From CAYOHR01 sp964512145 (GTDB lineage: Bacteria > Bacteroidota > Bacteroidia > Flavobacteriales_G > JALEGO01), in assembly GCA_964512145.1 (NCBI GenBank), contig CAZEIM010000010.1:8329-72328 (forward strand): a stretch of DNA of 64,000 nucleotides, read 5' to 3'. Positions 18,425 to 27,275 of this stretch are shown piece after piece. How positions within the stretch are numbered: the first letter of the stretch is position 1; each line of letters begins with the position of its first letter. The notes below the pieces were generated by a model, which did not search any database, was not told the DNA's origin, and was given only the letters and a program-made list of their open reading frames with translations. The translations under genes were made by a program, and so were the position numbers.

Positions 18425-19588
18425 CTAAGGTTTTGAAGCAGAGGAATACATGCTTGAGGGAGTATGTTCTTGTAAAAACTCTAAGTGCATGTCATAATAC
18501 AAAGGTAATCGAACCAATACATCCGAAAATCTGTCGGCATTGGGTAAGTTAGGTATATGGGTGTAATTGGCAATGTAATAGGGCGATGTATGCAACGACA
18601 AGTAATGAAATACACAATGTATGTTTTTTTGATTCATTTCCTCTATAAATTGGGTCCTGTGTTCAATGTTTTTACAGAGCAAATAAAACATATGATAGTT
18701 GTTGGTGGCATAATTGGGAACATAAGGCAGTATGTATTCCGAGTCTTTAAATATCGTATACCATGTAAACCAGTGTTGTTTTCTTTTTTGTTGAATATCC
18801 TGCAAATTTTCTAATTGTGCGTATAAAAAGGCTGCGGTTAACTCAGAAGGCAAAAAAGAAGAACCTATATCCATCCAGCCGTATTTATTAACTTCTCCTC
18901 TAAAAAACTGTGAACGATTTGTTCCTTTTTCCCAAATAATTTCACTTCGGGTAAAAAAGTCTTCGTGGTTTATGGCCAACATACCTCCTTCGCCCGATTG
19001 TATGTTTTTAGTTTCATGAAATGAAAATGCTCCTAAGTGACCAATGCTCCCTAAAGGTTTTTGGGTGCCATCCGAAAAAGTGTAATAACTATCTAAGGCT
19101 TGAGCCGCATCTTCTACTACCCAAATATTATACGTTTTGGCTAGTTTCATAATTTTCTCCATATTACAGGCAACTCCTGCGTAGTGAACGGGTACTATAA
19201 CTTTAGTTTTAGGAGTAATTAAGGCTTCAATAGAATCCTCATCCATATTAGGATGATCTTTTTTACTGTCGCAAAATACTATGCGTGCACCTCGCAAAAT
19301 AAAGGCATTTACGGTTGAAACAAAGGTGTATGAAGGGGCAATGACTTCGTCACCGGGTTGGATATTGCATAATATGGCGGCCATTTCTAAGGCATCGGTA
19401 CAACTGGTGGTAAGCAACACCTTTTTAAATCCATAGGTTTGGGTAAAAAAACTATGACATAACTTTGTGTATTTTCCGTTTCCCGAAAGTTTTTTTTCTT
19501 TTACGGCATCATATACGTATTCTATTTCTTTGCCGGTTAAATGAGGTATGTTAAAACCTACTCGATTGGGTTGTATTGGTATAAACAT
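18425..19588 (-). CDS. wecE: DegT/DnrJ family sugar aminotransferase, WecE-like (TDP-4-keto-6-deoxyglucose type)
   Basis: PLP enzyme of the DegT/DnrJ/EryC1/StrS family that aminates a 4-keto nucleotide sugar. The track from SGNGKYTKLCHSFF through LLTTSCTDALEMAAIL, PGDEVIAPSYTFVSTVNAF and VIVPVHYAGVACNMEKIM to GAFSFHETKN closely follows E. coli WecE (RffA) as I remember it. The PLP lysine is the K of SFHETKN. Start taken at ATG 19588 (MFIPIQPN); two codons upstream is a TTG at 19594 that lies inside a -7-like TATATTTG. The partner genes for TDP-sugar synthesis (rmlA, rmlB) are not in the window. Exact sugar product is inferred. Confidence 0.85.
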   Translation of the reverse strand: MFIPIQPNRVGFNIPHLTGKEIEYVYDAVKEKKLSGNGKYTKLCHSFFTQTYGFKKVLLTTSCTDALEMAAILCNIQPGDEVIAPSYTFVSTVNAFILRGARIVFCDSKKDHPNMDEDSIEALITPKTKVIVPVHYAGVACNMEKIMKLAKTYNIWVVEDAAQALDSYYTFSDGTQKPLGSIGHLGAFSFHETKNIQSGEGGMLAINHEDFFTRSEIIWEKGTNRSQFFRGEVNKYGWMDIGSSFLPSELTAAFLYAQLENLQDIQQKRKQHWFTWYTIFKDSEYILPYVPNYATNNYHMFYLLCKNIEHRTQFIEEMNQKNIHCVFHYLSLHTSPYYIANYTHIPNLPNADRFSDVLVRLPLYYDMHLEFLQEHTPSSMYSSASKP

Positions 19589-19654
19589 ATACAAATATAT
19601 ATGTTTTGAATTTAATATTTTTTATAAATAAATAATTATAACATTACAATTAAT

Positions 19655-21310
19655 TTATTGAACATGTTTATAAACATTAAAAGCATAAACGGAGTTAGAA
19701 TATTTTTTTACCCATAAAAAATTTTCATGCATTAAAAATTTGTTTTTATTGGTTTGACTGTTATACAAATTGGCTTTACTTTTTTCTATATAATACATTT
19801 GAAATTGTGCAGTATCTATTTCTGATTTTATGTGTGTAGTATCTTTTGTTTTAAAATCGTAAGGATTAAATAATGGAACGCTGTTGTTGTAAAACGAATA
19901 AGCATGAGAAAAGTCTCCTATGATAAGCATTTTTTTATGTTTTTCGATAGAATTTAATTCTGTTAAAAAATCTTTATGAAAAAATTCAGCCTCAATAAAT
20001 TGATTTTTTAAGGTAAACATGATACCTATGGATATTGAAATAATGAATATATTTTTTGGTTTATTCTGAACCAAAAAATAAGTTCCCATACTCATAAGTA
20101 ATATGTATAGTATATTGTAGATTGATTTATTTTTTATATAAGTATACCCATAGTTAAACCCAGACCAAAATTCAAAAGACGAGGTAACTTTGTGTATATA
20201 CCAAGATAAAAGCATAAAAGCTATAAATAATAATAATTTTAAATATATTGGGAGTTTAATGTTTAATTCCCACAGATAAGGTAATAATATTATAAAAAAC
20301 GGAAATAAAACTACCCATTTTTTAAATGGGTAGCTCACCACAAAAAAACCTTGTATATAAGCGCATAAAAATATGCAGGCCGTAAATAATAGGTAATAAT
20401 TTTTACTTTTTTTAAATATCAACTCATATAATAATAGGATGATTAATAACAGGTAAAAAACATTGTAGCGAATTAAGTTGGTGTAAACCATTTGAAAAAT
20501 ACTTTCAATAAAGTGTTTAACTGAAAACGGATTAGAAATTGATTCATCACGAACTTCTCGAAATGATGTATAATAAGATATGTATTCTTGTATGTTGGAG
20601 TTTAATACATGCAGTAACACATAAAAAATAAGGAAGGCGATTATACTTCCTAACAAAAATGAAGCAATCGGTTTGGTGCTTTTTGTATTAAAACTTAAAA
20701 AAAGAATAAAAAAGAAATATCCAAACGGTAAAAAGATATTATACGGATAAATTAATACTACAATTAATAAACTAATGCATGAGGCTATGGCAATATTTAT
20801 GGCTGAAGTAAATTTTTTTGTAGCAAAAAATAAGAATGTTACAATACCGAAAATGGAGTACATATGAGGATTAAGCACTTTACTAATGGCTAAAAAATAA
20901 TAGTCTGTAAACATCCAAACGATGGAAGCCAGTAAAAACCAAAAATTATGATTCATATTTTTTAAAATTAGAAATAGACCAAAAATGCTTAGTATAGATA
21001 AACATACTACTCCAAAACGCAAGCCTATGTAATTATATCCGAATAAAAAAACACCCATTTTTATTAACGGATAGGAAATGGATAATACAATCTCTTTTTT
21101 ATCATGTTTAATTTGGCTTGAATGAAAATCGCGTTTATTATCTTTTAAAAAATCGTTTAATGGCCATAAACCGTTGTAATATGGCTCATCTGTTTGCGAT
21201 AAACCTACCTGATTAAATGAAGGTATATCTTGTTCAATGTTTATAAACCTAGTAGCTGAAAAAATAATAAATACTAAAAAAATAATTCTATTTTGATTTT
21301 TTTTTGTCAA
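19655..21310 (-). CDS. GT39/ArnT-like polytopic membrane protein
   Basis: 551 aa with a long run of hydrophobic segments (~11-13 predicted by eye). The first extracytoplasmic loop contains TDEPYYNG, resembling the acidic D-E motif of lipid-phosphosugar-dependent GT-C glycosyltransferases (PMT/ArnT, family 39). The C-terminal ~110 residues form a soluble domain. The start is TTG, 24 bases downstream of a clean -7 element, and no ATG exists nearby. It sits among glycan genes, so transfer of a sugar from a polyprenyl carrier is a reasonable inference, though the match is weak. Confidence 0.65.
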   Translation of the reverse strand: MTKKNQNRIIFLVFIIFSATRFINIEQDIPSFNQVGLSQTDEPYYNGLWPLNDFLKDNKRDFHSSQIKHDKKEIVLSISYPLIKMGVFLFGYNYIGLRFGVVCLSILSIFGLFLILKNMNHNFWFLLASIVWMFTDYYFLAISKVLNPHMYSIFGIVTFLFFATKKFTSAINIAIASCISLLIVVLIYPYNIFLPFGYFFFILFLSFNTKSTKPIASFLLGSIIAFLIFYVLLHVLNSNIQEYISYYTSFREVRDESISNPFSVKHFIESIFQMVYTNLIRYNVFYLLLIILLLYELIFKKSKNYYLLFTACIFLCAYIQGFFVVSYPFKKWVVLFPFFIILLPYLWELNIKLPIYLKLLLFIAFMLLSWYIHKVTSSFEFWSGFNYGYTYIKNKSIYNILYILLMSMGTYFLVQNKPKNIFIISISIGIMFTLKNQFIEAEFFHKDFLTELNSIEKHKKMLIIGDFSHAYSFYNNSVPLFNPYDFKTKDTTHIKSEIDTAQFQMYYIEKSKANLYNSQTNKNKFLMHENFLWVKKYSNSVYAFNVYKHVQ

Positions 21311-21333
21311 TTGATAGCTTAATTTATTAAACC

Positions 21334-21341
21334 CAAAAATA
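21334..21341 (-). promoter_or_regulatory. -7 promoter element of the GT39-like gene
   Basis: Reads TATTTTTG on the minus strand, matching TAnnTTTG exactly, and lies 24 bases before the TTG start codon. It supports TTG initiation at 21310. No convincing -33 TTG at 19-21 bases. Confidence 0.45.
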
Positions 21342-21425
21342 TATTTTAACTTTTAATTTACTTATACAAAGAAAAAATATATCATATATTTTAGTGCATA
21401 TTTATTTAGATTTATCTTCGTAATT

Positions 21426-22170
21426 ATGAATATAAACTATTCAAAAAGTATGGGAGTACGAGCCTTGCGTTTGCAAGATCAAGCCCCTAATTGTAATATA
21501 TATTAATACTCGGATATATACTTTGCAAGAAATTTGTGCCGGTAAAAAGGTGGTGGATATTGGTTGTGGTTATGGAAAAAATAAAGCCCTCGTTGAGAAT
21601 GTTGGAGGCGAATGGATTGGTGTAGAGCCATTTGAGGGAGGTGCACATACCGTTGTTGCCGATGCTGAAAATTTACCTTTTACTGAAAACACGTTTGATG
21701 TAGCTATTATGGATGCTGTGTTGGAGCATATACCGAATGTGTCTAATGCATTTAGTGAGGTGTCTCGAGTGTTAAAACCGGGCGGAGTATTTGTTGGATA
21801 CTCAGCCTTTATGGAGTGTTTTTATGAAATTTCTTATTCTCACTTGTCTTTTAAAGCATTAGAGCATTTTGCAACGATAAACCATATGACTCTAAAAAAA
21901 ATTGCCGGAGGTACGTATTTTGGTATTGATTATCATTTAAGTGTATTGTTATATCCATTACCTTTTGGTATGGTAAGAAAAATAATTGCTTTTTGCATTC
22001 GTGTTCTCATTCGGTTTAAATCGTATGGCGCATATTTGGGTCTAAGAATAAAAAGAAGACTTTCGCATTTAGAGGCTTTAAAGCAAGCTGTTTTATATTA
22101 TAAGGTTGAATGTTTACGACAATCCAATGGATTTCAATTTTATATTGTTAAAAATGAGATAACAATCTAA
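21426..22170 (+). CDS. Class I SAM-dependent methyltransferase with a frameshift near its 5' end
   Basis: The main open frame (TTG 21523 to 22170, 215 aa) starts inside motif I: VVDIGCGYGKN, followed by IMDAVLEHIPNVSNAFSEVS and RVLKPGGVFVGYS, the signature of a Methyltransf_11-type enzyme. An ATG at 21426 opens another frame coding MNINYSKSMGVRALRLQDQ and ending at TAA 21504; this reads like the missing N-terminus. The two frames would join if one AT unit were added to the short AT run at 21495-21503. Either a real frameshift, a slippage site, or an assembly error. The neighbourhood suggests modification of a glycan or lipid. Substrate unknown. Confidence 0.75.
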
Positions 22171-23199
22171 TCAAGTTAGTTTACAAGTGGGTGTTAATTC
22201 AACTCCAATTCCATTTTTATGATGTAAACAAAGTTTTCCATGTAAAAAGGTTGTTCCAAGCGCTAAATCTTCTTGTAATAATAAAGCCCCATCGGCATCT
22301 AAATAATCTGCCAATCCGGCCAAATGACTCATGGCCGAAATTCCAATACTAGATTCGGTCATGCATCCCAACATAATTTTTAGGTTTAGTTTTTTGGCTT
22401 CTTTAATAATCAATAAAGCAGGGGTTATGCCACCACATTTAGAAATTTTAATATTGATGCCGTTAAAATAGGTCGCACATGCTCCTAAATCTTGTATGGT
22501 TTGAAAACTTTCATCTGCTATAAAACTGGTTGGTAGATTATTTTTTATGGACAACATATCATGGTTATATTGTACGGGTAAGGGCTGCTCTATAAACTCA
22601 ATGGATTTGTGATTAAGTATATGTTTGTTTTTAATAATCGTTTCTTTTGTCCATCCGGTATTGGCATCAATTCGAATAAAAGCCTGGGTATCTTTAAGTA
22701 TTTCAGGAATAAAGTGAATGTCGGTGGGTTGTGTGAGTTTAATTTTATAAACCGGCCAGGGAGTATTTTGTATCTCTTTTTTAATATTTTGTATAGTATC
22801 ATATCCAATCGTAAAATTGGTTATTTTATCGGTAGGATTGGGTACATGTAATGCTTTATATAAGGGCAATTCGTTTTTTTTAGCGTACCAATCGTAAGCA
22901 GCTATATTTAAAGCACTTTCTAAAAAAGGTATATCCGGGATATCTTGATGTATTTGATGCCATAATTCATCCGGGGTATTCCAAACATATTGTTCCCAGC
23001 GCGATTTAAATTGGGTTAAGGTTTTTTCGAATAATTCGGTGCTTACATGATAATAGCTTATGGCAGGAGCTTCACCATAACCGGTTATTCCATCTTTGGT
23101 TATGGATACAATGGTAGTGGGCTGATGAGTTCTTGAACTGTGTTGTATGACAAAAGGTTTTTTAAGAGGTAAGCTGTATGATTTAAAGGATAAAAACAT
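22171..23199 (-). CDS. Dipeptide epimerase (L-Ala-D/L-Glu epimerase-like, enolase superfamily)
   Basis: 342 aa. The muconate-lactonizing subgroup pattern is complete: YKIKLT with the K-x-K catalytic pair, IRIDANTGW and FIEQPLP and ADESFQ supplying the three Mg2+ ligands, and NIKISKCGGI with the second catalytic lysine. The family interconverts L-Ala-L-Glu and L-Ala-D-Glu during recycling of murein peptides, in the cytoplasm. Its stop abuts the stop of the methyltransferase gene with zero gap (convergent). It lies 21 bases from the divergent acyltransferase start. Exact dipeptide preference cannot be fixed from sequence. Confidence 0.88.
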   Translation of the reverse strand: MFLSFKSYSLPLKKPFVIQHSSRTHQPTTIVSITKDGITGYGEAPAISYYHVSTELFEKTLTQFKSRWEQYVWNTPDELWHQIHQDIPDIPFLESALNIAAYDWYAKKNELPLYKALHVPNPTDKITNFTIGYDTIQNIKKEIQNTPWPVYKIKLTQPTDIHFIPEILKDTQAFIRIDANTGWTKETIIKNKHILNHKSIEFIEQPLPVQYNHDMLSIKNNLPTSFIADESFQTIQDLGACATYFNGINIKISKCGGITPALLIIKEAKKLNLKIMLGCMTESSIGISAMSHLAGLADYLDADGALLLQEDLALGTTFLHGKLCLHHKNGIGVELTPTCKLT

Positions 23200-23220
23200 G
23201 ATTTTTTTTATTTAGTGTTC

Positions 23221-24354
23221 ATGAAAAATTATTACGAAAAATATGTAATTAGTTTTATCATTGTATTCAATTTTTTACTTTTTACAAATATTTTGAGCAG
23301 AAATTTTGGACTTGATATTATTCGATCACTATCTATTTGGATGGTACTTCTGCAACATGGAGGATATAATATCCCAGGTTTAAGACCATTAACGTTAGGA
23401 GGAATTGGTGTAGAGTTTTTTTTTGTATTAAGTGGCTTTTTAATTGGAGGTATATTATTTAAAGAAATCAATAAAAATAATACATTATCAGATACTTTGA
23501 AAAATTTTTGGATAAGAAGATGGTTTAGGATTTTACCCTTGTATTACTTAATGCTATTAATAACTTATTTATTTTATGATAATAGTATTGGCTGGAATAT
23601 ACTATACTATATCTTTTTTTTACAAAATAATTTTTATGGAATAGATTTTATGGGCGTTTCTTGGAGTTTAGTAATTGAAGAATGGTTTTATTTAATAAGC
23701 CCATTTTATTTGTTTTACGTTTTAAGGCATATTAAATCTCATAAACACGTGATGATGTATTTAATTATTTTTATTTTATTTATCATATTTTTTAGGGTAA
23801 TTTATGTGTTGGTTAAAAACCCTCCTTATTCTGGAATTAATGGGAATTTTCCCTTTAGATTTGATTCTTTATTCATTGGGGTATTGCTTTCATATTTAAG
23901 GTATAGTAATTCTAAATTATATTATTTTTCACAACAAAGAGTCGTATTTTATTTAGGCTGTATATTTCTATTTTTATACACATTTTATTATTGGAATACA
24001 GCAAATCCAGTTTTTTTAGTAAATGAAAATCGGTTTATTAAGATTTTTGGATTTTTTATTTTACCATTTTCTATTGGACTTATTCTTCCATATATAGAAA
24101 GTATAAAATTTTCTACAGAAAATATATTTAGGAAATATTTTTATTTACTAATTACTTGGACTAGCTTATTAACTTATTCTATTTATTTAATACATCCATT
24201 TGTTTATAAATATTTTATTCATAAACAAAACTTTACAATACATGGACTTAATTTTATTGTTGCTATTTTAATTGTTTATCTAATAAGTTATTTAGTATAC
24301 AGGTTTTTTGAAAAACCTGTATTAAACTTACGTGAAAAATTATCTAAACCTTAG
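23221..24354 (+). CDS. Acyltransferase family 3 membrane protein
   Basis: 377 aa from ATG 23221; a GTG two codons earlier is an alternative. About ten transmembrane helices. The N-terminal part has GLDIIRSLSIWMVLLQHGGY with the catalytic-type histidine, followed by GGIGVEFFFVLSGFLIGGIL and FWIRRWFRILPLYYLML, all classic for acyltransferase_3 (OafA/NodX-like) enzymes that O-acetylate surface glycans at the inner membrane. It is noticeably richer in A+T and Ile/Phe/Tyr than the neighbouring epimerase gene, consistent with a glycan-decoration gene of separate origin, though this was judged by eye only. Confidence 0.88.
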   Translation: MKNYYEKYVISFIIVFNFLLFTNILSRNFGLDIIRSLSIWMVLLQHGGYNIPGLRPLTLGGIGVEFFFVLSGFLIGGILFKEINKNNTLSDTLKNFWIRRWFRILPLYYLMLLITYLFYDNSIGWNILYYIFFLQNNFYGIDFMGVSWSLVIEEWFYLISPFYLFYVLRHIKSHKHVMMYLIIFILFIIFFRVIYVLVKNPPYSGINGNFPFRFDSLFIGVLLSYLRYSNSKLYYFSQQRVVFYLGCIFLFLYTFYYWNTANPVFLVNENRFIKIFGFFILPFSIGLILPYIESIKFSTENIFRKYFYLLITWTSLLTYSIYLIHPFVYKYFIHKQNFTIHGLNFIVAILIVYLISYLVYRFFEKPVLNLREKLSKP

Positions 24355-24432
24355 TTTATATCATTAATTATCAATTAGATTTAAGAGCCAAGTTAAACGA
24401 TTTACAGGCAATATTCATAGAGGATATGTGGT

Positions 24433-25269
24433 TTATTTAAGTACGTTACTTAATGCTAAAATGGGTTTTTGAATTATGATGCCGGTATGTAAATGGAATT
24501 TTGACAACACATTTTTTAAAAGATCTTGATAGGTAAAAGCAATACTTCCCACAAAGTGAACGGGATATTTTTGAGCATTGGGTATTTTTATGATGTGTTG
24601 TTGTACAAATTCTGTAAAACCCTCATGTAAAAGTTGCTGAGTATATTCCTCGTGCAAAAATTCGGATAACGGTTTAGCCATAGAGGCTAAAAATTTATTG
24701 GCACCGGGTGTATTATATACTTTTTCTAAAATCGATTCTTTGGTAAATCCATGTTGTTTGTAAAATGCATGTATGTTGGGAGGCAAGACTTTGTTTATGA
24801 AATCACGGGCAATTTTTTTTCCAAAATAAGAGCCACTTCCTTCATCCCCTAAAACATACCCTAATGCATGTGTATGAGAAATAATGGAAGTTCCATCAAA
24901 CATAACACAGTTTGAGCCGGTTCCTAAAATACAAGATATACCCGGTTTATGTTGACAGGTAGCATAAACAGCACCGGCAATATCATGATCTACTTTTATG
25001 AAAGCATTAGGGAACATTTGCTTAAGTGCGTTTTCTACTATAGCATTTCGATGTTCCGAAGAACATCCTGCGCCAAAATATCGAATTTGTTGAATTTTAT
25101 TTTTATTGTGTTGAAGTACTTCGTTGCTTAGAATATGTTCCAATATATACGAAGTTGAATGAAAAAACGGATTAAAGCCGTTGGTTTCAGTATATATTAT
25201 TTCATTGGATATATTTTCTACTAAAGCCCAATCTGTTTTCGTAGAACCACTATCGGCAATTAACAACAT
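24433..25269 (-). CDS. N-acetylglucosamine kinase-like (BadF/BadG ATPase family)
   Basis: 278 aa, ASKHA fold. MLLIADSGSTKTDWALV is the phosphate-1 loop, ILGTGSNCVMFDG is the glycine-rich segment, and LGYVLGDEGSGSYFGKKIA is the conserved kinase-like block shared with eukaryotic GlcNAc kinase. Bacteroidota members are generally annotated as GlcNAc or amino-sugar kinases. It begins six bases after the beta-propeller lipoprotein gene, so it may be the last cistron of the riboswitch-controlled operon, although nothing in its sequence links it to B12. It may instead serve cell wall amino-sugar recycling together with the nearby dipeptide epimerase. Confidence 0.82.
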   Translation of the reverse strand: MLLIADSGSTKTDWALVENISNEIIYTETNGFNPFFHSTSYILEHILSNEVLQHNKNKIQQIRYFGAGCSSEHRNAIVENALKQMFPNAFIKVDHDIAGAVYATCQHKPGISCILGTGSNCVMFDGTSIISHTHALGYVLGDEGSGSYFGKKIARDFINKVLPPNIHAFYKQHGFTKESILEKVYNTPGANKFLASMAKPLSEFLHEEYTQQLLHEGFTEFVQQHIIKIPNAQKYPVHFVGSIAFTYQDLLKNVLSKFHLHTGIIIQKPILALSNVLK

Positions 25270-25275
25270 TTTTTT

Positions 25276-26322
25276 TCAGAAAAATACAAAATCTGTTGAA
25301 ATTATCCCTGCTTTAAACTCGGTAATTTTTTTAAAATCTTCCTGATAAATTTCAATGGTTGATTTTTGCACATAGTCGTGTACATCGGCTATAAAAAATA
25401 AGTTTTTATCGGGGTGTATAGCTAAGCCATAAAAATTTTTTTCACTTCCCGAAATAATCATTTCCGGTTCTGTTGATGTAGTGACCAAGTTGAGTTTATA
25501 TACATTTTTTTGAAGATAATACAGGTGTTTTTTATTTTTATCCATCGTTAATTTAGAGGCATAAACCGAGTTGCTTACAGGAATTTGCAGTACAGTTTTT
25601 TGTTCACTGGGAGAGATTTTACAAATTCCCCCCGGCTCGTTAAGAGCAGCATCTCCGGCACAAAGTACCCAAATATTGTTTTGGCTGTCTATTTGTAAGC
25701 TATTGGCTCCATACGCTACTTCAATACTATCCGTTATTTTGTCGTTGTTTATGTCTATCACATAAACATATTTTTGATGTTTATTGGTTATATAAGCTTC
25801 GTTGTTCAAAAGTACCATTTGTTCTGTCCAACCCGTACAGGATATTTTTTGAATAATTTGTTGGTTTTGTAAGTCTACAACCCAAATTCCATGAGCATAT
25901 AAATCGCTTACGTAGGCTTTTTGGTCATTAATTTTTAAAAAATAACGAGGAGAAGTAAATCCTGTAAGGGTGTATATATGTTTACCGGTATTGGTTTCTA
26001 TGACTTCAATTTTTTGAGCGTTATTTACAATAAGGTATGTATTATTTCCATCCACATAGGCGCTTTGTAATACATCACCCAAGTGTTTTTGGTTCATAAA
26101 ATGATAATAATTATCGGTTATTTCACCGGTATTCATGTTGTATAAGGTTACATCGGCATTATTCCACTGAAAATTACCTTCATTTAATACATACAGATTT
26201 TGATGCATTAACGTATCGGAGCCTGGAATTTTTATTTTTTGCTCCGGAACCGGCTCTTTTTTACAAGAGAACGTTAATAAGATGCTTAATACTATGAAGG
26301 GTATATAATGAGTTTTTGACAT
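25276..26322 (-). CDS. Beta-propeller lipoprotein of a B12 operon (YncE/DUF5074-like, BtuG-like role)
   Basis: 348 aa. The N-terminus ends in a lipobox (ILLTFSCKK), so it is a lipoprotein, probably surface exposed as in other Bacteroidota. The body has repeated four-stranded blade-like segments: LYVLNEGNFQWNNADVTLYN, AYVSDLYAHGIWVVDLQ, AYITNKHQKYVYVIDI, YYLQKNVYKLNLV, FFIADVHDYVQ. This resembles DUF5074/YncE propellers; in Bacteroides, BtuG proteins of this architecture bind cobalamin on the cell surface beside BtuB. Its start overlaps the preceding gene by 31 bases. Homology to BtuG itself is inferred from fold and operon, not from an alignment. Confidence 0.78.
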   Translation of the reverse strand: MSKTHYIPFIVLSILLTFSCKKEPVPEQKIKIPGSDTLMHQNLYVLNEGNFQWNNADVTLYNMNTGEITDNYYHFMNQKHLGDVLQSAYVDGNNTYLIVNNAQKIEVIETNTGKHIYTLTGFTSPRYFLKINDQKAYVSDLYAHGIWVVDLQNQQIIQKISCTGWTEQMVLLNNEAYITNKHQKYVYVIDINNDKITDSIEVAYGANSLQIDSQNNIWVLCAGDAALNEPGGICKISPSEQKTVLQIPVSNSVYASKLTMDKNKKHLYYLQKNVYKLNLVTTSTEPEMIISGSEKNFYGLAIHPDKNLFFIADVHDYVQKSTIEIYQEDFKKITEFKAGIISTDFVFF

Positions 26323-27275
26323 AATAATGTTGAATGATCAAGTTTTACATAAAGCAGGTAAATTCCTGCTTGTAAGTGGTTTGGTAAATCTATAAATGAT
26401 TCGGTAAAACCAGTGTTTTCGTATACGATGTTTCCTTGGGGATTATAAATTTGCACCTCTTGTAATAAATATTTAGAAGCAATGTTTAATCTTTTTCCTG
26501 CATGAGCCGGATTAGGATAAACTATTGGGATTTCATATTCGGTATTTGTATAGATGTTTGTTTTAGCATGTATTATTCCTATAGCATCTAAATCGAATCC
26601 TCCCGAAGGGAATGGGGTAGGGTAGGGATCGTTAATGTTAAACCCTTGTGCATCCACACTGGCAATTGATTCGTTTAAACTTCCTATAACATCTACAATT
26701 CTTACATGTGTAATATATTGGATATTTATATTTGCGCTGTCTTTTACATCTTCTAAATCGAAGGGAGTTCCAAAACCCGATCTGTATTTGCCTGCTAAAT
26801 TGTGTATTTTTTGTGCATCTAAGGTGTCAAATGTGCCAATTTGAATGCTGGTATCAGTATTTGAATAAGCCGGAAAACGAACAAAATCTTTCCCATTAGA
26901 GCTTACTTCAACAAAAGCGAGTTCTAAAAATGAATCAGAAAAAGCATTTTCAAAGACTGCAAAATCAGGTCCCGGACCATTTTGTATAGGAAAATTAAAT
27001 ACACAGGTTATACGCCCCCCGTCTCCTAAACTTACTACTCCGTTTTCAAAAGGTTTTCCTGTAGCCGAAATTTCGTTTCCCACGCTTGTTAATCCTAATG
27101 AAGGGTTTGCAATATCTTGATAACCTCTTTCTAAAAAGCAAGATACAGCCCAGTCGATAAATATTGAGCTATCTTTATGAATGGCCGTTGTACCCACATA
27201 TCCGGCAGGAGGAGAATATTGCGAGAATATAACACAACTGTAAAATATAGAAATGCTTGTTAATACGAACTTCAT
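26292..27275 (-). CDS. Secreted protein with T9SS type A sorting domain, B12 operon
   Basis: 327 aa: signal peptide, a ~220-residue domain, and a ~75-residue type A T9SS tail (PIVYPNPAHAGKRLNIAS, VQIYNPQGNIVYEN, LQAGIYLLYVKL). The main domain contains GPGPDFAVFENAF, LELAFVEVSSNGKDFVRFP and GGFDLDAIGIIH, a beta-sandwich-like pattern that I have seen in secreted bacterial proteins but cannot name. It starts on the ATGA overlap with the DUF4465 gene and overlaps the lipoprotein gene downstream, so the three are translationally coupled. A role in cobalamin capture is inferred from context only. Confidence 0.8.
   Translation of the reverse strand: MKFVLTSISIFYSCVIFSQYSPPAGYVGTTAIHKDSSIFIDWAVSCFLERGYQDIANPSLGLTSVGNEISATGKPFENGVVSLGDGGRITCVFNFPIQNGPGPDFAVFENAFSDSFLELAFVEVSSNGKDFVRFPAYSNTDTSIQIGTFDTLDAQKIHNLAGKYRSGFGTPFDLEDVKDSANINIQYITHVRIVDVIGSLNESIASVDAQGFNINDPYPTPFPSGGFDLDAIGIIHAKTNIYTNTEYEIPIVYPNPAHAGKRLNIASKYLLQEVQIYNPQGNIVYENTGFTESFIDLPNHLQAGIYLLYVKLDHSTLLCQKLIIYPS

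Noticed and set aside
19592..19599. -7-like TATATTTG at the wecE start
   Set aside because: It would put the transcription start at the ATG itself, and no -33 element is seen; probably chance in AT-rich sequence, though a leaderless message cannot be excluded.
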